From Prevotella sp. CAG:1320 (GTDB lineage Bacteria; Bacteroidota; Bacteroidia; Bacteroidales; Bacteroidaceae), in contig FR882153.1 of the NCBI GenBank assembly GCA_000435635.1, forward strand, positions 41,588 to 53,967: a stretch of DNA of 12,380 bases. Reading direction: 5' to 3'. Of the stretch, positions 6,259-12,380 are shown in pieces. A program made the translations under genes and the position numbers. Positions within the stretch are counted from its first letter, which is position 1. Each line of letters begins with the position of its first letter. The notes beneath the pieces were generated by a model. That model was not told the origin of the DNA, searched no databases, and saw only the letters and a program-made list of their open reading frames with translations.

Positions 6259-7326
6259 ATGACACCAAACCAGAGAGACAATTACTTGAATGACGAGCTG
6301 GAATTATTGCGTCAGCTGATTGCTACCCCGTCGTTCAGTAAAGAGGAGAAGCAAGCCGCGGATATCTTGGAAGGGTATTTGGCGCGGCGAGGGTTGCACC
6401 CTCATAGGGAAGGAAACAACGTTTGGGTAATGAGCGGGATAGACCAGAAACGCCCTACTTTGTTATTGAACGCTCATATTGATACGGTGAGACCTGTGGA
6501 TTCCTGGACGAGAGATCCTTTTGAGCCTGCTTTAGAAGGCGATTTGCTTTATGGTCTTGGCAGTAATGATTGCGGTGGTGGATTGGTGACATTGTTGCAA
6601 GTGTTCTCTCACCTTTCCCAAACTCCACAAACGTACAATCTTATTTACCTGGTTTCAGCGGAGGAAGAAGTTTCTGGCTCCAATGGAATTGCCAGGGTGT
6701 TGCCGCTTCTGCCCCCAATAGATATGGCCATCGTAGGAGAACCAACGGGCATGCAGCCCGCCATAGCGGAAAGGGGGTTGATGGTGATAGATGTCATAGC
6801 ACATGGCAAGAGTGGCCATGCCGCCAGGGAAGAAGGAGTAAACGCTATTTACGAAGCTTTGGACGACCTGAGATGGTTGCGTGATTATAAGTTTGAGAAG
6901 GTTAGCGACTTGCTTGGACCCACGAAGATGACCGTGACCATGGTGAATGCGGGAACCCAGCATAATGTGATTCCTGACACTTGCACTATGGTGGTAGACG
7001 TGAGGACAAACGAGTACTACGACAATGAGGAGGTGTTTCGATGGATTTGCCAACACGTGAAAGGTGAATGCCGTGCTCATTCATTCCGCTTGAAATCTTC
7101 ACGTTTCGACCCTAGCCATCCGCTTGTGAGGAAATGTCTGGCAATGGGGAAGAAACCTTTTGGCAGCCCTACGCTTAGCGACCAGGCGTTAATGCGTTTT
7201 CCTTCTTTCAAGATGGGACCTGGCGACTCTGCTCGTTCTCATTCTGCCAATGAGTTTATCAAGGTGAGTGAATTGGCTACCGCCTTGGAAGATTATGTTC
7301 AATTGTTGGATGGGGCCAACATCTAG
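6259..7326 (+). CDS. M20 family metallopeptidase/deacylase, ArgE-DapE type (probable acetylornithine deacetylase-like)
   Basis: A 355-residue cytosolic zinc hydrolase. The co-catalytic zinc motifs of the DapE/ArgE/CPG2 clan are all visible: H73 and D75 in LLLNAHIDTV, D104 in GLGSNDCGG, E135 (general base) and E136 in SAEEEVSG, E161 in VGEPTG, and H328 in ARSHSANEF. The dimerisation lid begins near RGLMVIDVIAHGKSGHAA (172-189), where H187 probably reaches the neighbouring active site. The length and the GSND motif resemble the Bacteroidetes enzymes annotated as acetylornithine deacetylase, which act on N-acylated intermediates of arginine synthesis. No other arg gene is nearby, so the substrate (acyl-ornithine, acyl-citrulline or another N-acyl amino acid) remains open. 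It is a single plus-strand gene. The start is fixed because the N-terminal helix (NDELELLRQLIATPSFS) has no later Met. Confidence 0.9.
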   Translation: MTPNQRDNYLNDELELLRQLIATPSFSKEEKQAADILEGYLARRGLHPHREGNNVWVMSGIDQKRPTLLLNAHIDTVRPVDSWTRDPFEPALEGDLLYGLGSNDCGGGLVTLLQVFSHLSQTPQTYNLIYLVSAEEEVSGSNGIARVLPLLPPIDMAIVGEPTGMQPAIAERGLMVIDVIAHGKSGHAAREEGVNAIYEALDDLRWLRDYKFEKVSDLLGPTKMTVTMVNAGTQHNVIPDTCTMVVDVRTNEYYDNEEVFRWICQHVKGECRAHSFRLKSSRFDPSHPLVRKCLAMGKKPFGSPTLSDQALMRFPSFKMGPGDSARSHSANEFIKVSELATALEDYVQLLDGANI

Positions 7327-7370
7327 GATTTCTGCCTGGCTTGGCCTTGTGTGAGAACGCTACCCCACCG

Positions 7371-7461
7371 AAAAAGTCAGTACTACTGCTTTTCGTTTTC
7401 AGTACTACTGATATTGGAAAGGAGCAGTACTGAAATTAAATATCAGTAGTACTGACTTTTT
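7371..7461. repeat. Compound repeat element: two direct and one inverted copy of a 12-mer
   Basis: The 12-mer TCAGTACTACTG occurs at 7377-7388 (copy A1) and 7399-7410 (copy A2), 22 bp apart start to start. Its reverse complement is at 7444-7455 (copy A'). A1 with its five leading A residues (7371-7388) is an 18-bp perfect inverted repeat with 7444-7461. A2 with trailing ATAT (7399-7414) is a 16-bp perfect inverted repeat with 7440-7455. A self-complementary CAGTACTG sharing the core lies between them at 7425-7432. A' can pair with A1 or A2 but not both. The 8-mer ATCGGGCA directly follows the element (7462-7469) and recurs at 7483-7490. The element lies between convergent genes (stops at 7326 and 7481); the rest of the 154-bp gap shows no gene. 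Confidence 0.9.
7399..7461. terminator. Probable bidirectional intrinsic terminator between convergent genes
   Basis: On the plus strand the 16-bp stem A2:A' (loop 7415-7439) is followed by CTTTTTATC, a T run. On the minus strand the A1:A' pairing ends in CTTTTT (complement of 7371-7376). It would end transcripts of the M20 gene on one side and the EnvC operon on the other. The stems are AT/GC mixed rather than GC-rich, so efficiency is unknown. Confidence 0.65.
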
Positions 7462-7480
7462 ATCGGGCAGACATCTCGTG

Positions 7481-9160
7481 TCATCGGGCAAGCCAAGTCT
7501 CTGGGTTGAGTTTGGCTCTTTCTTTGCGCAATTGGAATTGCAAGATGTTGTCGGCTCCCACTGTGCCCAGTGCCTGGCGTGTGCTTACTTTCTGCCCTTT
7601 CTGCACGCTCACCGATTTTAGGTTGCAGTAAACGGAGATATAGGCACCATGACGCACCATGACAACCATGGTGCCGCCAAAGCCAAACACCGCACTCACC
7701 TCCCCGTCATAGATGCTGCGGGCCATGCATCCAGATTTTCCAAGGATGTTGATGCCTTTGTTGTCAAGCTTCACGCCTTTCAGTCCTTCCACGTTATATT
7801 GACCGAAATGGCTTACGATACGGTAACTGCCTGTGATGGGCATTGGCAAGCGTCCTCGGTTCGACTCAAATCCGCCACTTAGCATTCGGTCTACAGTGCT
7901 AAGCTCGGTGGCTTCCTTGGCTTCTTCAGTGGCTCTCGCGATGGCTTTCTTGTTTTCTGCGGCCTCTGCGCGTGCTTTTAACTCCGCGGCCTCACGGGCG
8001 GCACGTGCCTCTCGGGCAGCTTGTTCCGCGGCCTCTCGCTTAGCTGCGGCCTCTCGGGCTTTTCTTTCCGCTTCCGCTTTTCTTTTCTTGCTTTCCGCCG
8101 CGGCCGCTTGCTCTCGCCTTTCTTTTTCTGCTTTGGCCGCTGCTTCCGCCTCTGCTTTCAGGCGGGCTTCGCGCTCTTTGGCTTCGGCTATTCTGCGTGC
8201 GTTCTCTCGCGCGGCAGCTTCCGCTGCGGCTTTCTTTCTGGCTAATTCCTCGGCACGCTTCTTTGCGGCCGCTTCAGCAGCTGCTTTTCGTTTCGCTTCC
8301 GCTGCGGCTCTTGCCCTTGCCTTGGCTATTTCTTGTTCCACTAGACGGTCTATTTGGGCGTTGAGAGCGGCGTCTTTTTGTCGCTGTTGGGCAATGAGTC
8401 CTTGGATGGTTTTCTGTTGCTTGCGCAATCCATTTACCATTTCCTGTTGTTCGGCATGTTTGCCCTCCAGCTCTTCTTTTTCTTTCTTGCCTTTATATAG
8501 TAAGTCATTTTTGTGTTTCTTGGCATTCAGGAGTTGCTTTTGTTTGGCGTTGACCTGTTCTTGTTTAGCCATGACGGCTTCTCCCTGCGCTTTCTGGAAA
8601 GCCGCATATTGCCTTACGAAGCGCAAACGACGGTACATTTGCGAGAAGCTTTCCGCGCTGAAAATAAACATTAACTTGTCTTGTACGGAATGGCGGCGGC
8701 GCATGAAGCGCATGGATTGTATGTATTTTGCCTTGCGGGAAGCCAACTGCGCCTCCAGGGTGTTGAGTTGCGCCTGCAAGATGGCGATATTGTCGTTCAG
8801 GTGGTTGATATCTTTCTCGATGTCATCAATGTTTTTTTCCCGGTCGCCAATTTCAGAATTAAGGGCAAAGAGCTCTTGCAATCGGCGTTTCACGTCTTGT
8901 TGATTGGCCTGCAATGCCTTTTCCTGTTCCTTTATTTTCTTTTGCACCGCTGCCCGTTGCCCCTGCAATCCACGGATAGAGGAGTTGGTGTATGTGGTGT
9001 TCTTTTTCTTTGTCTGTGTTGTTTTCTTCTTGGAGGTGGATTGTTTTTTCTTTTTTGAGGTGGCGGTAGTGCTTGCCTTCTTCGCGCGCTGTTTGTTGGT
9101 TTGCGCAGAAGGAGCCAAAGCCATGGTGAGGCAGAAAAGGAGTATAAGCAGGCGTCTCAT
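7481..9160 (-). CDS. EnvC-like murein hydrolase activator (degenerate LytM/M23 domain) with long coiled coil
   Basis: An exported 559-residue protein. A signal peptide (MRRLLILLFCLTMALAPSAQ) occupies residues 1-20, followed by a Lys/Thr/Ser-rich linker to about 60. Coiled coil runs over 62-270, including the RRRHSVQDKLMFIFSAESFSQMYRRLRF stretch typical of EnvC proteins. An Ala/Lys/Glu/Arg-rich helix follows at about 276-415, and a C-terminal LytM domain at about 437-559 (GRLPMPITGSYRIVSHFG, GVKLDNKGINI, GQKVSTRQALGTVG, ADNILQFQLR). The M23 zinc ligands are lost: the HxH site reads LQFQL and the HPGID site reads NKGIN. It is therefore probably not a peptidase but, like EnvC/NlpD, an activator of a cell-wall amidase in the periplasm; the partner is not in this window. 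Its ATG directly abuts the stop of the DUF4292 gene. Confidence 0.9.
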   Translation of the reverse strand: MRRLLILLFCLTMALAPSAQTNKQRAKKASTTATSKKKKQSTSKKKTTQTKKKNTTYTNSSIRGLQGQRAAVQKKIKEQEKALQANQQDVKRRLQELFALNSEIGDREKNIDDIEKDINHLNDNIAILQAQLNTLEAQLASRKAKYIQSMRFMRRRHSVQDKLMFIFSAESFSQMYRRLRFVRQYAAFQKAQGEAVMAKQEQVNAKQKQLLNAKKHKNDLLYKGKKEKEELEGKHAEQQEMVNGLRKQQKTIQGLIAQQRQKDAALNAQIDRLVEQEIAKARARAAAEAKRKAAAEAAAKKRAEELARKKAAAEAAARENARRIAEAKEREARLKAEAEAAAKAEKERREQAAAAESKKRKAEAERKAREAAAKREAAEQAAREARAAREAAELKARAEAAENKKAIARATEEAKEATELSTVDRMLSGGFESNRGRLPMPITGSYRIVSHFGQYNVEGLKGVKLDNKGINILGKSGCMARSIYDGEVSAVFGFGGTMVVMVRHGAYISVYCNLKSVSVQKGQKVSTRQALGTVGADNILQFQLRKERAKLNPETWLAR

Positions 9161-10051
9161 TTATAGGTTCAAGATTTTTCCCAACACGTCTTGGGGTTCT
9201 ACTTTCTTATATCGGCTGGAGACCTCCGTGTGGGTGTCCCATTTGCTGTCTGTAGTGATTTTGTCCATACTGAATAGGATGCTGACTTCTTTAGGCTTTC
9301 CCGTGGCTTGTGTGGATAGGCGCAGTGACATGTCCGCGGGGAATTGTCTGGAGCCTACAGCCTTGAAGTTGGCATAATCCATCCGCAAAGAGGAATTGCC
9401 ATGATTGGTGCTTTGGTAATTTACCAAGGCTTGTGTGATGCGTCCTGTAGTCTTGTCAGTCTGCCACTGATAGGTCATGGAACCTTGGCGGTAAGAGACT
9501 GGCAGGTTATCGGAATTTACGTTGAAGTCCACATCAAATCGCTTGAGGTCCGATTCCTTTACTTTTTGTGTGCCAGGCAAGAGCAGTTGATTCCAGAATA
9601 GGGCCTGAAGAGAATAGAATGAGATGCCTTGATCCCTGAGAAAATCCACCTGGCTATAGTCTGCTTTTATGTATTCTTTGTGCAAGCGGTCCACTATCAA
9701 TACGTAATCAGGCGTGAACTCTAGCCTGCCCACCTCTGTGCCCAAGATTGGGACAAAGAGTTGAATGCGTATCACCTCGTCTTTCCGCATTTTCAAGTTG
9801 CCAGGCACAGATATCTCTTTGGAGCCCATCTTAATCTCGAAGGTCATGTCGCCTACGATGTTTTTGGAGAACACTTGGTTGTCATAGACTTTTTGCACAT
9901 AAGTAAGTTTGCGTACTTGTGGCGAAACCGCTTTTGGTTCAGTGATGGACACGGAGGACGTGTCTTGCACGAGCGTTTTCTTGCTGCCGCAAGATGCCAT
10001 GAAGATGATGGAGGCCACTAAGACGAGACGTATAATCAATCCTTTTTCCAT
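9161..10051 (-). CDS. DUF4292 family lipoprotein
   Basis: A 296-residue envelope lipoprotein. After a short basic start and hydrophobic segment, the lipobox FMAS-C puts the lipidated cysteine at residue 21. The family core includes LKMRKDEVIRIQLFVPILG (about 86-104) and VGRLEFTPDYVLIVDRLHKEY (about 107-127), as in Bacteroidetes DUF4292 proteins. Its beta-rich profile suggests a LolA/LolB-like lipid-binding fold, but that is inference and the function is unknown. The residues after the cysteine (GSKKT) lack the acidic surface-export signal of Bacteroidetes, so it should face the periplasm. The frame opens further upstream, to 10147, but ATG 10049-10051 sits directly before the signal peptide. 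That start overlaps the end of the TPR gene by 16 bp, and the stop abuts the EnvC ATG. Confidence 0.9.
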   Translation of the reverse strand: MEKGLIIRLVLVASIIFMASCGSKKTLVQDTSSVSITEPKAVSPQVRKLTYVQKVYDNQVFSKNIVGDMTFEIKMGSKEISVPGNLKMRKDEVIRIQLFVPILGTEVGRLEFTPDYVLIVDRLHKEYIKADYSQVDFLRDQGISFYSLQALFWNQLLLPGTQKVKESDLKRFDVDFNVNSDNLPVSYRQGSMTYQWQTDKTTGRITQALVNYQSTNHGNSSLRMDYANFKAVGSRQFPADMSLRLSTQATGKPKEVSILFSMDKITTDSKWDTHTEVSSRYKKVEPQDVLGKILNL

Positions 10052-11820
10052 TTCTTCTTGTATTCTTGTTCGGTGATGTATTTCTTGTTGTCCCTTTTCC
10101 AGAGAGCGGTTTCTAGGGTGGCGTCTTTCTCCACAGCTTTCTCCCAAAAGCCTATGGCTTCTTCTTTCAGCCCATTCATGTAATAGATATCTCCCACATG
10201 TTCATAAATCGAACCCGAAAGATCGGTGGAATCCATGCTTTGCAGGGCTTGGTCTATGTATATCTTAGCCTCCGCATAACGCTCCTGCATGAAGAGAATC
10301 CAGGCGTAGGTGTCTAGATAGGTGGCGTTTTTAGGCTCTGCCTTGACGGTTTTGTAGCTCATCTGTTCCGCACGCTGGAGATCTTTGTTCTCTAAACTCA
10401 GGTAATAGGCGTAGTTGTTGAGGGTGGGAATGTTGTCCTCTTTATAGGAGAGGCTCTTGTCGTATGACTTGAAAGCTTCTTGCGTCTGTCCTTTTTGGTA
10501 AAGAACGTCTCCCATGATGGCATAGATGTCTGAAGCCATGTCTGGGCTGGTTTCATTGTTGATTTGCGCCACACCTTTCCTGAATGTGGTTAAAGTGCTG
10601 TCCAATTCGTTTTTTTGGTAATACGCTAATCCCGCGAAATAGTAAAACACCATTTCGTCAGGGTTATATTCCTGTGCGGGAAGGCAGAGGCCAATGACTT
10701 TGTCGTATTCTTGCTTGTCCCAGTGGGACAATACCAATTGCAGGCGGGCTTGTGCGTTATCAGGCGCGAGGTCTACCACTTTTTGGAAAGCGGAGTAAAG
10801 TGAGTCCTCTGGCATTTTTTTCAGGTACATATAAGATGCCTTGAATTCGGCGATATCAGCGTTGGGTTGTGGGGTGGATAGCGCCAAGTCGAAAAGCCTT
10901 AATACTTCAGTGGAGTCCGTGTCGCTGACATCTTTCCCTGAGAGGTATTGCCTCAAGAGAGTGATTTTGGTGTCTTGGTCGGTTTTCGTGCTTGACAGAA
11001 TGCGTGTCATCAATCGGCCAGCTTGGTCCTTGTCTCCCATCTCCGTATAGTAATCATAGAGGGAGGCCAAGGCGGAGGCGTTGTCGGGATCTTCCTTCAA
11101 TACATCATTGAAATAGTGATAAGCCTCTTTTTGCCGGTTGTTCTGCATTAGCCAATTGCCCAGCATGATGCGATACAAGAAATCGTTGGGATGTTTTTCC
11201 ACTAAGGAATGCAATACGTTATACGCCGCTTTCTTGTCGTCCATCATCTCGTAGACACGCATCTTGGAAAGGGTGATCTCCTCGCTCTCTCCCTCCTGCG
11301 TTTCCAGTCGATTCAACGTATGTAACATCTCCTCGTATTGGTTGTCAATTTGGTATAGTTGCAGAAGTGTCCTCAGGATTTCCGTGTTGCTATGGTCTTG
11401 TTGATAAAGCTTCTCATAGGTGGTAATGGCCGCGGGATAGTTTTTGGCATTGAGATAATGCTCAGCCACCCGTTCTTGATAGGTGGCGTTGTCGGGATTC
11501 AGGCTTGCCGCCTTGAGAATAGAAGCTAATGCCACGCTGTCTTTGCCCATCGACATATAGTAGGGAGCCATGTTGTAATACACCTCTGCCGCTTGCGGGT
11601 TGATTTTTCTCGCGTGTTCGAAAAGGTCAAAAGCGGCAGCGTAATTACCTTGAGCCTGCTGTGAACAGGCTTCTATGAAGAAATAGTCGAAGCGTCGGTT
11701 GCCGTTAACGGACGGGGTGTCGGTTTTTCCACCAATGGGAATCGCGCCCAAAGGAATCGCTACCAAAAATAGCAACATGGGCAATGATAGCTTGACGATA
11801 TGTCTTAATAGAATGGACAT
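10036..11820 (-). CDS. Exported tetratricopeptide (TPR) repeat protein
   Basis: A 594-residue protein with an N-terminal signal peptide (MSILLRHIVKLSLPMLLFLV, then AIPLGA) and TPR helices from about residue 44 to near the end. Clear units include NYAAAFDLFEHARKINPQ, DSVALASILKAASLNPDN, RQKEAYHYFNDVLKEDPDN, TQEAFKSYDKSLSYKEDN and LKEEAIGFWEKAVEKD. TPR arrays are protein-binding scaffolds; no enzyme domain is seen. It would act in the periplasm or at the outer membrane, although no lipobox is present. It lies 22 bp after dut and overlaps the DUF4292 gene by 16 bp, so translation of these two is probably coupled, and the three genes dut-distal in this operon are all exported. A TTG at 11823 would add one residue, but the ATG at 11818-11820 is the better start. 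The partner and precise role are unknown. Confidence 0.92.
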   Translation of the reverse strand: MSILLRHIVKLSLPMLLFLVAIPLGAIPIGGKTDTPSVNGNRRFDYFFIEACSQQAQGNYAAAFDLFEHARKINPQAAEVYYNMAPYYMSMGKDSVALASILKAASLNPDNATYQERVAEHYLNAKNYPAAITTYEKLYQQDHSNTEILRTLLQLYQIDNQYEEMLHTLNRLETQEGESEEITLSKMRVYEMMDDKKAAYNVLHSLVEKHPNDFLYRIMLGNWLMQNNRQKEAYHYFNDVLKEDPDNASALASLYDYYTEMGDKDQAGRLMTRILSSTKTDQDTKITLLRQYLSGKDVSDTDSTEVLRLFDLALSTPQPNADIAEFKASYMYLKKMPEDSLYSAFQKVVDLAPDNAQARLQLVLSHWDKQEYDKVIGLCLPAQEYNPDEMVFYYFAGLAYYQKNELDSTLTTFRKGVAQINNETSPDMASDIYAIMGDVLYQKGQTQEAFKSYDKSLSYKEDNIPTLNNYAYYLSLENKDLQRAEQMSYKTVKAEPKNATYLDTYAWILFMQERYAEAKIYIDQALQSMDSTDLSGSIYEHVGDIYYMNGLKEEAIGFWEKAVEKDATLETALWKRDNKKYITEQEYKKKWKKD

Positions 11821-11842
11821 CAACCTAGCATTTATTGTTTTG

Positions 11843-12280
11843 TTATTTCACGCCTGTATGGCCGTATCCACCTGCTCCGCGCTCGGTTTCATCGAGCGTC
11901 TCCACAGCCGTGAAAGATACTTGCTCGTGTTTTGCCACTACCATTTGGGCGATGCGTTCGCCGTCTTCTATCACGAAGTCTTCTTGGGAGAAGTTAATGA
12001 GCAGTACGCCCAATTCCCCCCTGTAGTCAGCGTCAATGGTGCCAGGAGAGTTGAGCACGGTAATGCCATGCTTCAAGGCCAGGCCGCTGCGAGGTCTTAC
12101 TTGCGCTTCGTAACCTTTTGGCAAAGCTATGTAAAGCCCAGTGGGAACCAGCTTTCGTTCCATGGGATGGAGCACGATAGGCTCTTGGATATTGGCCCGC
12201 AGGTCTAATCCCGCGCTTTGCCCTGTGGCGTAAGCGGGTAGAGGATGGTGGCCTTTGTTAATGACTTTGATTTCTATCAT
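11843..12280 (-). CDS. dut: Deoxyuridine 5'-triphosphate nucleotidohydrolase (dUTPase)
   Basis: A trimeric cytosolic enzyme that cleaves dUTP to dUMP and pyrophosphate, keeping uracil out of DNA and feeding dTMP synthesis. All five family motifs are present in the 145 residues: I AGLDLRA (23-29), II RPRSGLA (62-68), [16 protein letters not shown] (80-92, with catalytic D83), [11 protein letters not shown] (107-115), and [11 protein letters not shown] (134-143), where Y139 takes the usual aromatic place that stacks on uracil. Length is typical of the family. It is the first gene of the operon dut - TPR - DUF4292 - EnvC-like. A -7 element lies about 29 bp upstream of the ATG. Confidence 0.98.
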   Translation of the reverse strand: MIEIKVINKGHHPLPAYATGQSAGLDLRANIQEPIVLHPMERKLVPTGLYIALPKGYEAQVRPRSGLALKHGITVLNSPGTIDADYRGELGVLLINFSQEDFVIEDGERIAQMVVAKHEQVSFTAVETLDETERGAGGYGHTGVK

Positions 12281-12308
12281 GGTCGCTCTGTCTGTTGCTT
12301 TAAGGATG

Positions 12309-12316
12309 CAAAAATA
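12309..12316 (-). promoter_or_regulatory. Bacteroidetes -7 element for the dut operon
   Basis: On the minus strand the sequence reads TATTTTTG, matching TAnnTTTG exactly, and is 28 bp upstream of the dut ATG at 12280. No clear TTTG -33 box is seen at 19-21 bp; the nearest T-rich box (GTTTA) is about 16 bp away. Short inverted arms TCCGC/GCGGA (12325-12329 and 12338-12342) lie just upstream of it. The rest of 12317-12380 shows no gene. Confidence 0.55.
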
Positions 12317-12380
12317 AGAAATTCTCCGCAGATAAACGCGGATTGTAGGGAAACACAGACTTTATATCATTTTTTTATCA

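Noticed and set aside
7416..7432. AAGGAG motif in the convergent intergenic region as a ribosome binding site for a small gene
   Set aside because: No start codon with an open frame follows at a suitable distance, and genes here do not otherwise use Shine-Dalgarno sites.
7833..8903. A 356-residue open frame on the plus strand opposite the EnvC-like gene, rich in Ala and Ser
   Set aside because: It is the mirror of the Ala/Lys/Glu/Arg-rich coding region, where codon bias keeps the other strand open. It has no recognisable domain, and the minus-strand gene is clear.
10052..10147. Extension of the DUF4292 protein to an upstream ATG at 10147
   Set aside because: It would add 32 hydrophilic residues before the signal peptide and overlap the TPR gene deeply; the ATG at 10051 places the lipobox correctly.

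Overview
The window looks like a piece of a Bacteroidales chromosome, possibly from the Prevotella/Bacteroides side of the order (the genus is a guess). The evidence is promoters matching the Bacteroidetes form (TTTG, 19 bases, TAnnTTTG), almost no Shine-Dalgarno sites, and Bacteroidales-type proteins: a DUF4292 lipoprotein, a degenerate LytM/EnvC protein with a TPR protein upstream, and an M20 peptidase with a GSND motif. No tRNA, rRNA, CRISPR array, insertion sequence or phage gene is visible. Most of the window is ordinary core genome.

Layout. (1) 1-2038, minus strand: two tandem neurotransmitter:sodium symporter (NSS/SNF) genes; the downstream copy runs off the left edge. (2) 2039-2143: a short divergent promoter region, then a VanZ-like membrane protein on the plus strand (2144-2542). 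Its 3' end overlaps the 3' end of a convergent CYTH gene by 53 bp. (3) 2490-6149, minus strand: a probable operon of long-chain acyl-CoA synthetase, prfB (release factor 2, no programmed frameshift), an unlisted 50-residue single-span membrane protein, and a CYTH phosphatase-like protein coupled to it through an ATGA overlap. A textbook Bacteroidetes promoter lies just upstream of the synthetase and fixes its start. (4) 6259-7326, plus strand: an ArgE/DapE-type M20 metallopeptidase. (5) 7327-7480: a convergent intergenic region with a striking 91-bp element made of two direct copies and one inverted copy of a 12-mer, able to form mutually exclusive long hairpins and probably acting as a two-way terminator. 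(6) 7481-12280, minus strand: a tight operon dut - TPR protein - DUF4292 lipoprotein - EnvC-like LytM protein, with junctions of 22 bp, a 16-bp overlap and exact abutment (TAAATG).

The last three genes of that operon are all exported (signal peptide, lipobox, signal peptide) and look like an envelope module. The EnvC-like protein has lost the LytM zinc ligands and carries an unusually long Ala/Lys/Glu/Arg helix, so it is more likely a regulator of a cell-wall amidase than an enzyme. I see no clear novel defence or mobile system. The best candidates for follow-up are the 91-bp repeat element, the extended EnvC-like protein within its module, and the small protein coupled to CYTH.
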